DNA of 64,000 bases from Parapristionchus giblindavisi (GCA_943737045.1 CALSFV010000041.1:372001-436000), one strand, 5' to 3'; counted from the stretch's first letter, positions 28,801 through 40,292 are shown. Translations and numbers: made by a program. Notes: generated by a model not told the origin, from the letters alone.

Positions 28801-31800
28801 TGTTGGCCACAATGAGAGGGTGATTACGATGGGAAAGAATGGAGATGGTATGTTTATTAATTATTCAACTATGAAATCTATTGCGATATTGTGGCACTAT
28901 TATATTTCACATCAAACAGAATATATTTTTGCAATGTCACCAAGAATGTCAGTTCCCTCAGACAGTCTCTCATATGAATATAATATCGTAGGAATATATT
29001 GAATTGTATAATACATAATAATTGTATTATAGTTCACATTCATCCTCTTCATATTCCAATGATCGCTCGTAATGTCATTGAACTTCTCGTTAACATTGCT
29101 CGTCTATTCCCTGGTCACTTTGTTCCTCATGTCCTTCGTAAGGATCCTACCAAACCTGAGAATGCCATTGTTCCTCCCCCACTCGAACAATTCTGGCAGA
29201 CAGTCATTGGATATACTACATCAAATCCTGGAACGACTTCCAAGGTTGGAGTGACTACATTTGTGATTTTTGATAAATACTACTACTACTTGTAGGATAC
29301 AATGCCGGAACATGTGATCGATACCCTGGAACATTCTCCTCTCGCTCATGTTATGAGTCTTCTCCAGAGTGAAACTGTCATCGCTCAGTCTGCTGTTCAT
29401 GAGAAGCTCGTCAAATTACTGTATACGGTAGGTCATGTTGATTGATTTATTGATTGAATGAAGTAATTTATTGATTTATTGATTTTTCAGATAGTCCAAA
29501 CGTTGCCCGATGACACGTTATCTCGTCTGAAGAATGATTCGGTGAAGGGAGACGAGGAGACTCCATTGTGTGGACAACTTAAGCTTGTCTGTGCACTACT
29601 CACCTCAGGTACCGTGTAGTTCTTATGGTTACGGTAGATGTACATCTACCAGACGGCGTGACTATAATTCTTTTGTTCACTACAGGTACTTGCTCACCCG
29701 AAGCTCTTCATGATGGTCGTCTTCTTCTTGTTGAAGCAATGCGTGCTATGAACTTTAGAACCACTGCTTCGATCTATGATATGCTGACGAAGAGAATCGA
29801 GGTGAGTAGTTTATAGTAATGTAGACCGTTACAATAGTTGAAATGTTTCGGTATTCATTCTTACCATTTCAGATGTTGGGTATGGAACTACAACCACAGA
29901 TCGCTGCTCTTCTTGCTGATCTAGCTGAAGTTCCTGAAGGAAGTGTAGCGTCGACAAGCAAGGCTGTTAACTACGATTCAGATCTATCGAGAGAACAGAG
30001 GAGAAGAACGGAGATGGAGCGAGAAAGGTGGGCGGAGTTATTGATTTTATCAAATGAATATAGTAAGTAATGGAGTGATTTTAGTCTCTTCTATGCTCTG
30101 AGCAGTGTTCGTAACGATCAACGTAATACAGGAATCGTCTCATCATGTCCTGAACTGCAGGTTCGTTTGAGATACATTTGATAAATATCGTAACTCAATT
30201 ACACCATAGTGTACGGTAATATGATATTGTTAAGGTTCCAAGTGTTCGTGCTCTACAAGAGAAGGGAGGTGTACAGAGTGCACTATTGAGCTCACTTCAG
30301 ACTATCACTAAAGTACTTTTTTTATTTTATATTTAAAACAAGTGTAACATTATGATTTTGTAGGTGCGTGACACGTTGAGATCACTGATGGCTGATAGAA
30401 CAAAGAAGAGAATGGATGAAGCATTGAAGAAATATGAAGCTGCTAAGAAGATTTATGATGATAAGAAGAAGGCTAAGGAAGAAGCAGCGACTAAAGCTAC
30501 GAATGATGGTGAAGCTAAGAATGAAGAAACAACGAGTGCAGTTGGAGGATTAGTTGATGGAACAACACCAGAGAAGGAGAAGGAGAAGAAGTCTGAGAAG
30601 AGAAGTGCAAAGAAGGAGAAGAAAGATAAGAAGAAGAAGGAAGATGGAGATAAGGTACTTTATTCAATTGGAGGATTATTGTAGATGGTTAATTGATAAT
30701 AAGTATAATATATGTATGATTGTAGTGTGTTGATGGCCCTTCTACTTCATCTACTATCACTCCCGTAGTGGAAGAGATTGAACCAAAGTTGGAAGACTTC
30801 CTTACGGTTGCTGAAGAGAAGAACAAAGAGAAGGAACTCATTCCTGATCTTAAACTAAGTCAACAATTGGCTATGCTCGAAGGTGAGAATAGAATAATTG
30901 ATATGTGAATCAGTAATCATTGATGAATCGATAATAACATTGAATACTGTAGATCTATGGTCAATTCTCTCGGATTGTATGTCTCGTCTTGGACGTTCTT
31001 CTGATCCCCATGCAGTTCTTGTTCTACAACCAGCTGCTGAGGTTAAATCATCTCCAGTTATACATTCATCTCATTAGATCAACGCTAGTTTTCTCCACAA
31101 TATTGTTTTATTATGATATTTTTGTATCATTGATTCATTATTTCTTCTCAAGGCTTTCTTCCTCGTTCATGCGGTTACTCCTGAGAAGGCTCGTGAGGCA
31201 ACACTGAGTCGTGAGGGTGCGTCTGTTCCGACTCCTTCATCCTCGAGCTCTACTCCTGCTCCTTCTGGTTCTGGCTCCACCCCTGCTTCTGCCGTAGTTA
31301 CTCATTCTACCTCGACTGAGGTGCCGCCTGTGGTTGACGATGATACGACTAAGTTGTTGCACTTTGCAGGTAAACATATTTCTCGCATTTTCATGCACAA
31401 TGAAACTAGATTTGTAGCAAAATAATCATTTTTAATCTTGGCAAATGGTTAATGGCAAATCGTTATCTATGTCAATACGGTACTGTCAATACCCAATGAT
31501 TATGATCATTTCAGAGAAGCATCGTTCTGTGCTCAATCAAATACTTCGTCAGAATCAGTCATCATTGACTGAAGGTCCATTCGCAGTCCTCGCTGCTTGT
31601 CCCAAGTTACTCGACTTTGATGTCAAACGATCGCATTTCCGCAAGCAACTCGGCAAGGTTGATGATAGACAGAGATATCGGTGAGTACTGTAGTGGACGG
31701 AAACTGTTGCGGATTGTTAATTATTGATTGATTATCAATTGAAGAGTGATATCCCTTGAATATCTTTATATAGTATTGGTTGATGAAATTATAATGTGAA

Positions 31801-33626
31801 CTATTATAGTCGTGATGATGTTCCTCTTCGTGTTCGTCGTTCTCATATCTTCTCTGATTCATTCCGTGAACTATTCCGTCTACGAGGAAATGAATGGAAG
31901 AATCGATTCTATATCATGTTTGAAGGTCAGACTAATTGTTATTTTTGAACATTCCGATGATGCAGTTTTAGATGAATAAGTTGATTCGAATATCAATGTC
32001 TTGTCTATCGATTGATTATTGATTGATTATTCGTGATTCAGGTGAGGAGGGTCAAGATGCTGGAGGCCTTCTTCGTGAATGGTTCTCAATCATAACTCGT
32101 GAGATATTCAATCCTAACTATGCTCTATTCATCACTGCACCTGGTGATAGAAGTACTTATATGATCAACAAGGCTTCATATATTAACCCGGAACATATTG
32201 ACTACTTCAAGTGAGTATATTTAATTACTGTCTTGGTTTGTCGGTAAATTGATCTTTGATCTATGATGTGTCTTTAGGTTTGTTGGCCGAATCATCGCGA
32301 AAGCCATCCACGATAACAAGCTTCTCGATTGTTACTTCACTCGAGCATTCTATAAACACATTCTCAATCTACCTGTCAGATATCAGGTAGTATATGAATT
32401 ATTCATTTTTGAAATACTTTTATTATTGAATCATCTTGTTCACTAATTACTCATGAACTTCTATTTTCTAGGATCTCGAAAGTGAAGACCCCGAGTTCTA
32501 CAAATCACTCGAGTTCTTGTTGAATAACCCTGTTGAAACTCTTGGACTCGATCTCACTTTCACCCTTGAGGTATACGGTAGTCGATGATGAAATATCGAT
32601 TTTTTGTTCTTGTTTCGTTTATTTGAATAATGATTGCTTCACTATGACAAATGAAATAAGATGAATGGATTGATTATTTAAGGTGGAAGAATTCGGTGTT
32701 CTCTCGACTCGTCCCCTGAAGGAAGATGGAGATAAGATTGTAGTGACTGATGAGAATAAGGCCGAATATGTTCAATTAGTGTGTCAGATGAAGATGACCA
32801 GTGAGTTTTGGGTTTCATTCATCTATCTTTACTGCATATTTTCCTAACGAAAATGATAGAGTATATGAGGATTGACATACCATATTATTGTTGCCGTATG
32901 ACTAGATCATTTTCAGTTTGTTTTATTACAATAAAAATAATTATTATTGGAAACAGGTTCGATTCGTCGTCAGTTGGATGCATTCCTTGATGGTTTCTAT
33001 GAAGTGATACCGAAACAACTAATTGCAATGTTCAATGAACAAGAGCTCGAATTGCTTATATCTGGACTTCCTGATGTTGATATTGATGATCTCGCCGCGA
33101 ACACGGAATATCGATCGTACAATAAGAATTCGAGAGAGGTACGGTAGTGATTATGAGTGGCTGTGATTGAGAAGCGGTACGCTGTGCAATATTTATTGAT
33201 TGATTTGCAGATCCAATGGTTCTGGCGTGCTCTGCGCTCATTTGAGCCTGAAGATCGTGCCAAGTTCCTGCAGTTTGTCACCGGAACATCGAAGGTATGA
33301 AAATAATATCGATTGATTTATTGATTAATTGATCTCCAGGTGCCTCTGAATGGATTCAGTGCTCTCGAAGGAATGAACGGTGTACAGAAGTTCTCCATTC
33401 ATCAGGATAGTAGAGGAGGCAATCGATTACCCGCTGCTCACACTTGGTACTGTATATTTAATGATTCTCAGAGACTATTTATTGATTGATTTGTCGATGT
33501 ATTGATTGATTGTATCATTTCAGTTTCAATCAACTCGATCTGCCAGTGTATGATTCATACGAGAAACTCCATGAGGCTCTATTACTCGCAATCAGAGAAT
33601 GTACAGAAGGATTTGGATTTGCTTAG
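8086..33626 (+). CDS. eel-1: HECT E3 ubiquitin ligase, HUWE1/EEL-1 orthologue
   Basis: A single gene with more than 60 short exons, from ATG at 8086 to TAG at 33624-33626. It begins MKIDLSNLR, as HUWE1 begins MKVDRTKLK, with exon 2 8181-8288 ([18 protein letters not shown]) and exon 3 from 8425 ([20 protein letters not shown]) matching the HUWE1 N-terminus. Domains then occur in HUWE1 order: armadillo-like DUF908/DUF913, UBA (17718-17831), WWE (19377-19889), acidic tract (23131-24573), UBM motifs (27490-28000), lysine-rich segment (30364-30655) and HECT (about 31510-33626). The family ubiquitinates many nuclear and cytosolic proteins through a HECT-cysteine thioester. The protein is near the family size of 4,000 or more residues. 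Two MITEs sit in its introns. Individual exon edges are approximate, but the identity is secure. Confidence 0.97.
8747..9079. mobile_element. 333-bp MITE with CAC termini and 5-bp target duplication
   Basis: Termini CACGGCGGCTCAATGA (left) and the complement of CACGGCGGTTCAATGA (right), one mismatch in 16. Flanked by ATATC at 8742-8746 and 9080-9084. A 5-bp duplication with CAC ends is the pattern of Transib elements, though the family heptamer is not exact, so the superfamily is open. It carries the tRNA-like module at 8924-9016 and lies in the third intron of eel-1. Confidence 0.75.
8924..9016 (+). repeat. tRNA-like (SINE-type) module, copy 1
   Basis: Pol III A box TGGTTTAGTGG at 8931-8941 and a perfect B box GGTTCGAATCC at 8975-8985, about 33 bp apart. 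These are followed by a small hairpin GCAAATCGACTTTGC and a T run. It does not fold into a sound cloverleaf (acceptor and T stems mismatch), so it is not a functional tRNA gene. Copies 2 (42425) and 3 (47107) share the boxes and the downstream hairpin, but little else. Confidence 0.7.
17718..17831 (+). other. eel-1: eel-1 UBA domain
   Basis: One exon end codes [20 protein letters not shown] followed by [14 protein letters not shown], a typical ubiquitin-associated domain with the conserved MGF loop and the C-terminal A-x-E-x-L-L. HUWE1 has its UBA at about residue 1316, with the similar 'LMEMGFTREHAMEALL'. It binds ubiquitin. Confidence 0.9.
18028..18103. repeat. (ATC)n/(ATT)n microsatellite in eel-1 intron
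   Basis: A short ATC run followed by about twenty ATT units, inside an intron. It makes a false long minus-strand frame rich in isoleucine. A second (ATT)n run is at about 25838-25870. Confidence 0.95.
19377..19889 (+). other. eel-1: eel-1 WWE domain, divergent
   Basis: Two exons (19377-19523 and 19716-19889) code [19 protein letters not shown], then [20 protein letters not shown] and [17 protein letters not shown]. This follows the HUWE1 WWE pattern ('Wf.dD.grWcsYs', 'v.f..GRRrYtVqFttMvQvn..Tg..RpvmLtL'). The first tryptophan of the domain is replaced by F, and the tyrosine of GRRxY by T, so poly(ADP-ribose) binding may be altered. Position between UBA and acidic tract fits the family. Confidence 0.75.
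22151..22487. mobile_element. 337-bp MITE built of tandem 18-mers, in eel-1 intron
   Basis: Ends are a 27-bp imperfect inverted repeat (ACTCAGGCAAATCGTTTTG at 22151, complement of ACTCAGGTAAATCGCTTTG ending at 22487). The interior consists of about a dozen degenerate copies of TCTGATTAGATTCAAAAA. It lies between two in-frame eel-1 exons. The target duplication is unclear. Confidence 0.75.
23131..24573 (+). other. eel-1: eel-1 acidic tract
   Basis: Successive short exons code runs such as [58 protein letters not shown] and [20 protein letters not shown]1 and its nematode orthologue have a long Asp/Glu-rich stretch at this place. The GAAGAAGA and GATGATGA codon runs are tandem triplets, so length variation between strains is likely. 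Confidence 0.9.
27490..28240 (+). other. eel-1: eel-1 UBM (ubiquitin-binding motif) repeats
   Basis: Three copies of the HUWE1-type motif are readable: [20 protein letters not shown] near 27532, [20 protein letters not shown] from about 27709 across an intron, and [20 protein letters not shown] from about 27919. They are followed by [16 protein letters not shown], which matches 'vmPpdiaaEAqaLRrE' in HUWE1. The L-P core residues of each motif are kept. These motifs bind ubiquitin and belong to the DUF4414 region. Confidence 0.88.
31510..33626 (+). other. eel-1: eel-1 catalytic HECT domain
   Basis: The exons give [114 protein letters not shown] and the end ECTEGFGFA, all near-identical to HUWE1. 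The catalytic cysteine is in the AHTCFNQL motif; its TGT codon is split by the intron 33447-33523, with TG at 33445-33446 and T at 33524. All hallmark residues are present, so the ligase should be active. Confidence 0.97.
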
Positions 33627-34498
33627 ATTATCGATTGATTGATGATTTTAATTACCGTAATCATCAAATTGTTGTTATTGAATTGTATTCAGAGCTCAAA
33701 CATATTGTCCAAATAGTATCTCATATATTATTTTTTCTTCTATTTGCTTTTATACTTTTTACTTGATTCCAGTTTAATTAGATCATGTAACTTTAGGTTT
33801 CTTACTGATTTCGTAACTTTTTCATCTCCCTTTTCCCCTCTACAATATCTGTACAAGTCCCTGCTGGAAGTTGCCTTTAATATCAGTTGGACAAACAATT
33901 TTACTTGTCTATCCCTCTGTTTCATTTCATGAATACATCTCTTCATTGGTCCTTTAATCAGACTATTACGATCTAATTCCCATCCACCCAATCATTTGAA
34001 TAGTTCATGTAATATATTATGATCCGATGCACAATGGTTTTATTAGTCTCAGTTTAATCATATCAAATTATTAGATGTGAACATTTTATTTTTAAGGATT
34101 ATGAAATTTTTTCTCGTATTTAATAACTTGTGATTTGAATGCTTCATTCTGTTTCATTGCTGCTAAAACGATTATCTGTGGTTATCATGGAAGTCAATCA
34201 ATCATTTGTATATTAGTCTTTTTAAACCCATTTATGTACCCCTTCTGGTATCTTTGGTGAAGAAGTCAATCAATATTTTGTTTCGACCAATTCAATCAAT
34301 AATCTTACTCTCTCTCTTGTCACTTATCTGTTCATAGACCCAGTTCATACCACTATGTATTACTATTCGTAAGATAAATACCTTTTTATGAAGTATCAGA
34401 AGCGTTACTCCTGGTTACTGTAATTATGAGCAGTCTATTCTGCGAGTGAGCGTATCGTGAAGTATTGATTGATCAATGATGATATAGTGTAACTGTAG
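33627..34498. other. Spacer eel-1 to TIM21
   Basis: About 870 bp of T-rich sequence without a recognisable gene. Short open frames on both strands look random. It ends in ACTGTAG directly against the TIM21 start codon, a good trans-splice acceptor. Confidence 0.5.
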
Positions 34499-35738
34499 AT
34501 GAGGTTGGCATCAGCATTATTAGTGGCGCGTCGATTGAGTCGACAGACTACACCCTTATTGAGAAGGGAGTTCAGTGCAGATAAAGGAACGAATACTCCT
34601 CCAGTGAAAAAGAAGGAGGAAACACAATTGAGTAGATCAGTACTTGAGGAGGTTAGGTATTAGAAAATATAGATAATATTGATTATCGTGTTTATGTTTT
34701 ATGTTTAAACTATTTTGTGATATATTGAGTATAAAATCAAATAGAAGAAAAAAATTCTATTCATTAGTGTTAACTGTATCATTGCGTTGTTGCAGGTTCT
34801 ACTCAGTGAGAAACCCAAACCCACAACATTTACTGGAAAGGTACATATTCTCATCATTTATATCGATTTATTTTCATTCTTGGATTTAAATGATTTATTT
34901 ATTACGTGCCAGTACACAACAACTAATGTGATAGATCATAAGGCTTATGGTTTTTTTATGTACATAAAGCTACAGTAATATCTGAACTCGCCTGATTTTC
35001 AGGTAGCTGATAAGGTTGAGAACACGTTCATGTACGCTGCAGCGGCTGCATCGATAGCCGCACTCGGAGCGTTCGCTTACATTCTACTAGACACGTTCTT
35101 CGCTGAAGATAGTCCGAATAAGATATACTCTAGGTGCGAGAAATCAACTGGTTACAGTAGCTTTGACACTGATATTGAATAATAATGGAAACTGTCAGTT
35201 AGGTAGTTGTTACCGTTGTTAGTGATGTTATTACGTCGTTTCCATATAATGTAATATGAAATAATGAGATGATTATTCAATTCTATTCAGAGCACTTGCA
35301 ATGGTTCGTGATGATCCCCGTAGTCAAGATCTATTCGGATCGACCATTGCTGGATTTGGAGAGGGAAAGAGGAGAAGGAATAATATTGGTACGTTTAATA
35401 TTAATATTTGTATGCATTTATTGATTTATATCATTGCAGCCAGTCACAAATACGAGAAGGATGGTGAACAACGAGTGCGCGTCCTATTCCATATCAAGGT
35501 ACGGGAGTATTAACATTAAGAGTTTGCTGGTGTACTAAAATGGACGGATTACGGTGGTACTGATATCGATGGGTTACTGTAGGTACACCATATCTCTTTC
35601 TTGTTTCAGGGTGACCGTGCGGAGGGCAATGCACAAGTGGAAGTGGCACAGAGAGACGGTGATTGGGAGACACGATTCCTATTTGTTGAGACAAAGACAT
35701 CACCGAAGATCACCCATATTATCATTGATAATCGATAA
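34499..35738 (+). CDS. TIMM21: TIM21, mitochondrial inner-membrane import subunit
   Basis: Six exons (34499-34651, 34796-34840, 35003-35133, 35291-35388, 35440-35498, 35610-35738) join in frame to a 204-residue protein. The N-terminus MRLASALLVARRLSRQ is a mitochondrial presequence rich in arginine. One membrane segment follows (about residues 74-94, AAAAASIAALGAFAYILLDT). The C-terminal intermembrane-space domain has the family motifs IAGFGEGKRRRNNI, YEKDGEQRVRVLFHI, EGNAQVEV and the closing IIIDNR. TIM21 tethers the TIM23 channel to the outer-membrane translocase and respiratory complexes. It follows eel-1 on the same strand; the acceptor TGTAG abuts the ATG, as expected for a trans-spliced gene. 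Length is slightly below the human 248 residues. Confidence 0.9.
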
Positions 35739-36219
35739 ATCAATCGATATTGATCGATGTTAGGATGCATACCGTACTTGTAGAAGTAGTTAGTATACGG
35801 TATAATATTAGATAGGATGTGAATCAGTCTTGTTCATTTCATTCTATGCATTCTTTTTTCCCCAATTGATCAGATATTGTTTTCGTTTTGTTCATATTAC
35901 TGTTAGTTTGCCTATTTAAATATCTTATCGATTCGTATCGATACTATGTTATCGATTCATGCGTTTCCTCCCTAGTATAGATATTATATCCAGTACATTA
36001 TTGATTGATTCATTGATTTATTTTCTGTGTAAGATCTCGGGTAATCTGATACCCCGTTACGATGTTTTCTTATTTTTTGTATCGTTCGATAAATGAACTA
36101 CATTATTTGTTTTGTTTTTCGATATTTGTCGGACACCTAATATTCGGTCATTGTTCCGGAACTATACTTTCGCTAAAAGAGTTGTGGGATATTTTCATGA
36201 AGTGGAATATGTATGATAG
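35739..36219. other. Spacer TIM21 to SRR1-like gene
   Basis: 480 bp of T-rich sequence. The open frame that runs into it from the next gene has low-complexity composition and is probably not coding. No other signal seen. Confidence 0.45.
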
Positions 36220-37451
36220 ATGGAGGACGATGGCTTCATCCGTGTATGGCGTTCACGTCGTCAGAGAACAACAGGCGCTCCTAATGGCCGCCATAAGTTG
36301 AAGACGGCGCCGTGTGCCATGCGAGTGGCTGGCGAAATGTCTGATATTGAGACTGCGATGCGAAAGGCAGATGAACGTTTGGGATCGGATAGTCTGCTGT
36401 GGGTGAGCCTTTTTGTTATTAACTTCTTAGTCTAAAACTTACTTTTTTTTCTGTTTTCTATGCACTTGTAGTGTACGATTTATTTCAATTAATTGATTAT
36501 TGTTTACAGTACATGGATGTGTCGTTCAATCGATGATGCTAGAAGGGGAAGAAATGTGAAACAGGTATGCATATCTTATCATTTTTTATCATTGATCTCG
36601 ATTTGGTTTTGGATGTTTCTGCGCTATTTAATTGTATAATAAATTACAATGTAATAATAATCCATTTTACCTTTTGTCTCCATTTTAGGTCCTTGTATTA
36701 GGAAATGGTAACTTTGATGGGCCAGGTGAATCTGGAGCTGTTCAATTGGCACTCGCTCTCAGAGTTGCACAAAGGTTGGCTCTCACTTACCTTCATATGA
36801 TTGCTCATTGTTCTTCTCATTATTTTGTATGTATTAAACACATTTGCAGATTCACGGGGACCGTATACTTTCAAGATCCTCAATGCACAGAGATTGAATA
36901 TGAATGGTTGACATCTAAAGATGTTCAAGTTCGTCGTCAGACCTCCATGACTCCGCCTCCATTGTGGTGTGACAACCTGATGTCCTCGACTGAGACGAAT
37001 GATGATGACGTTTGTCGTGTAGTGTTCTTTGTGCACAATCCACATGGATTGATGGAAGAGCTTCTGGCCTCCGAGTGGAAGGTATTATGTTACTGTATCT
37101 TTCTCTATTGGAGGGTTACTGTAGATGTATACTTTTTGTGATCTTTGATCTTTGTTTTGAGCTATGATTGTTTTCCAGAGTGGAGAAACTGCTCGATCGG
37201 TTCTCATCTGCAATGATTACGGTGATTGGACTCATGAGGAGTTTAATGAATCAATTGATGGAGCAATGCCTCATACGAATGCATTTGTGAATGCAGCCAA
37301 AGTACGGTATTTAACTTACATTTTTCAAAGATTACTCGAAAAATTCTGCTTTTAGATTATCCGATTGCCAACTTACGAGCCGGCACCCGCTGTCTTTCAT
37401 CATACTGCATTGATTTATATACCAAATGGAGAAGGATTGCCTGATTTGTGA
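36220..37451 (+). CDS. SRRD: SRR1-like protein (SRRD family)
   Basis: Six exons (36220-36398, 36510-36564, 36689-36774, 36850-37081, 37179-37301, 37356-37451) give about 256 residues, starting MEDDGFIRVWRSRRQR, a typical start for the family. The SRR1 domain is recognisable: VLVLGNGNFDGPGESGAVQL ('YGlGpfsss..a.yQLA'), VYFQDPQCTEIEYEWL ('vyDPvft..E.e.l'), CRVVFFVHNPHGLMEELLAS ('lFymPHcp..Ly.nlL') and SVLICNDYGDWTHEEF. SRR1 relatives are implicated in circadian regulation in plants and haem metabolism in animals; the biochemical role is unclear. The first donor is unusual: CT|GTGGGT at 36399 keeps frame, while the better-looking GTGAGC three bases later leads to a stop in the next exon. Spacing to both neighbours is short. 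Confidence 0.75.
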
Positions 37452-37724
37452 TTGATTATTTATTATTAGGTTATTTGTTTCCTAAATAATTATGGATGTG
37501 TTAGTGGCTCTTGCACCATTGTTATGTTATATTGATTACATATATTATTGATTGTTTTGTTTTGTTTCTTTTTTGTGTTACTTTGCCGAATATCGATAAA
37601 GATTTGATTTCTTTTATAATGTTCATCTGAAATGAAGTTATGGTTCTCATCCGTATTATCATTATATTATAGCCACGATCTACCTATCTGATCGTTTGCC
37701 TCTTTATGATCCCTTTAGATTTAG

Positions 37725-40240
37725 ATGCTTTCGGCATTGCGTCGAGAATTCGCAGCGTGCACGTTGCGAGTGCCGACAGCGACCAGTACGATAGCCATGC
37801 GGTAAGTGAATACTGTAGATGAGATGATGAGGATGACGGGTACTGTAAAGAACGTGGAGTGGGGTGGAGAGGTACACTTTATGAAACAAACATGTTTGAT
37901 TGAATATAAAATGGAAACTTTAGTATAGGGATGCAGTCATAGAATGCTGTAATGTTCTATACATTTTAATAATAATATAACATTTGCAGTGGTTATCCCG
38001 CCCGTGGAACGAAACCTCTACCGCGTAATCTATGGGATAAACAAGATTTAGAGGTTTGTTGATGGAGCTATCCTCATGTTCTCATAACTAATTCGAATTA
38101 GTAAAGTTTGTGATTGTTTCAGGAGAAGACGGGAGGAAAGTACACTCATGAACCATTGAGAGTGAAGAAGTATGATGTTATTGATTTAATTATAGTAATA
38201 TTGAAGTAACTCTTATCTATCAACGATAGAGATGAAGAGAACGTTGACAAATGATTCACTTATCTATCGATATTATGGAATGATTAACAGATTGGGAGGT
38301 CGTGATCCTGAGACTGGTCGTAAAGTCAATCAACATATCGGTGGGGGAGTCAAGTTTGATTACTTCATGGTGAGTGAAAGATCAAAGATCAACTTTATAT
38401 GTGTTCATATTGTAGGTGGACTTCCATCGTCGAGGACCAAGTGAGGAAGGCGCGACTTATGATGAACGAGTACTAGAGGTATACGGTAGATTGAGTCATT
38501 GTCTTATATCTTTATAAGATTACTGTAGTCAAAAACCGTATTGGTTGTGAGATTACGTTATTGAACAGTGCTTTATGCTTTATTTTTATGCGTATTTATT
38601 GAAAGATTACGGTAGATTTGTATATGATTACGATACTTTTGATTTGTAGGTTCGTCGTGATGCGAATCGTTCCTCGCACATTGCTTTGGTGGCGGGAGAG
38701 AATGGCAAACGATGGTTACTGGCTACAGAGAATATGAAAGCGGGTCAGATAATCTGTACAACTGGATATATTTCATCCAATCCTATCATTGGAATAGAAG
38801 GAAATGCATATCCATTGGGAAGTCTCGCTCCTGGTACACTTATTCATTGGTTTGTTCATTATTTCATCCATACATTTTCGGTGCCCTCGCTATTTATTTT
38901 TATATAGTGGGTCAATTCTCGAAAAAGGGTGGGTTGATTCACAAAATTCGTTATTTTTGCTTAAAAATCGTCATTTTTAGCTTAATTTTTTTATCAAGTG
39001 GCATAAAATGGGCCTTATATAGTGGGTCAATCCTCGCACTGGCAATGTATGATTTCATCATATTCTATCTTGAATCTTGTTCCATTGTCGATGACTGACA
39101 AGCTTGTATCTAATCTCTTATTATTTATTTCAATCGTTGTTTGATCTTTGATCTTTCATTCCTTGTTTTCCAGTGTCGAGCGATACCCCACCACCGATTC
39201 GGAAGTATTCGTTGTGAAAGCTGGTACAGCCGCAACTGTAGTTAGACATCAGGGAGACTTTGTCGTTGTCAAGGTATTTGTTTGCTTAATTATACTGATT
39301 ATTAATGTAAATCATATTATGTTCTGATTTTTTTGTTGGTTGAGAATTATTCTGATTGCTTTGCCCAGTAAAAATATTTTGTCAAGTAGCATTAACGTCT
39401 TTTTGATCTATCCATCCATACATTGTTTAAGAAATCAGAGATCAAAGATCAATTCTTTATATCTGCAGCTTCCTCACAAACACGAGTTCTCTTTACACAA
39501 AGAGTGCATGGCTACAGTCGGTCGTCTCTCACATGCAGACATTGAGGGAAAGATATTCGGATCAGCTCAAATGCATCGAAGGTACCCTTGTATCCATTTA
39601 TATTATACTCGAATTACTGTAAATATTATAGATAATTACGACAGGTATTACTGTAGTTGTTATTAATTACTTTGATTAATGTAGCTAAATAAATAATATG
39701 CTTTGCTCGACAGAGTCTGCATATAGTGATTTCTGTTTCTGTTGGTGTAAAAGATGATGTCATATCCATGTGAAAACAATGAACAAAGGAATGCACATAG
39801 TGTGTGAGTATTGACGAGTCATTTCAGATTTGGTTACAAGATGAGCAGTGGTCTGTTTCACAAGAAGGATGGATACTTTGGACGAAAGGTATATAATATA
39901 CCGTATTCTGCATTCATACCAATTATCGATCGATATTCTTAAGGTACGTGCTCTTCCTCCCGTGCGTGTCCTTGACTCTCCTCCTGAGCCCACTCCTCCC
40001 AAACAACGATTCACACTCACTAAGGTACTGCATCCGATTGACTTACGAGAAGTACTAGATATGATATTTATTGTATGTATACGGTATCGTTATAGATTTT
40101 GAGAACTACTGCGTATGGTTATTGATTATATTTGATAGATATTTTGTGCATTACAGGATGAATTGAGTGGACTTCCATCATCTGCTCGAATGCACAATCT
40201 CATGCACGCTGGTTACACTCATCGTGAATATCCACATTAG
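37725..40240 (+). CDS. mrpl-2: Mitochondrial large-subunit ribosomal protein uL2m
   Basis: Eleven exons (37725-37801, 37990-38053, 38123-38176, 38232-38369, 38416-38478, 38650-38849, 39174-39273, 39469-39581, 39828-39888, 39944-40024, 40157-40240) sum to 344 codons. The N-terminus MLSALRREFAACTLRV is a plausible mitochondrial targeting sequence. Core uL2 motifs: GGRDPETGRKVNQHIGGGVK, FDYFMVDFHRRGP, HIALVAGENGKRWLLA, AYPLGSLAPGTLIHCVERYP, ATVVRHQGDFVVVKLPH and CMATVGRLSH. uL2m lies at the peptidyl-transferase centre. The third-exon donor is ambiguous: GTTATT at 38177 keeps frame. The start is preceded by TTTAGATTTAG, a trans-splice acceptor abutting the ATG. A poly(A) signal AATAAA is at 40287-40292, the last of this same-strand gene group. 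Confidence 0.93.
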
Positions 40241-40286
40241 GAATGAAGGCGAAATCGGAATGGAATATTCATTATTGATTGATCTC

Positions 40287-40292
40287 AATAAA
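40287..40292 (+). terminator. Poly(A) signal of mrpl-2
   Basis: AATAAA 46 bp after the mrpl-2 stop codon, at the end of the run of same-strand genes. This supports transcript termination here. Confidence 0.6.

Noticed and set aside
8086..33626. Two or more separate genes instead of one eel-1 gene
   Set aside because: Domains follow the HUWE1 order without interruption, no internal start with a trans-splice acceptor stands out, and only the last part has a stop in phase.
36062..36301. Alternative upstream start of the SRR1-like gene
   Set aside because: Different reading frame from the family-like MEDDGFIRVWRSRR start and of hydrophobic low-complexity composition.
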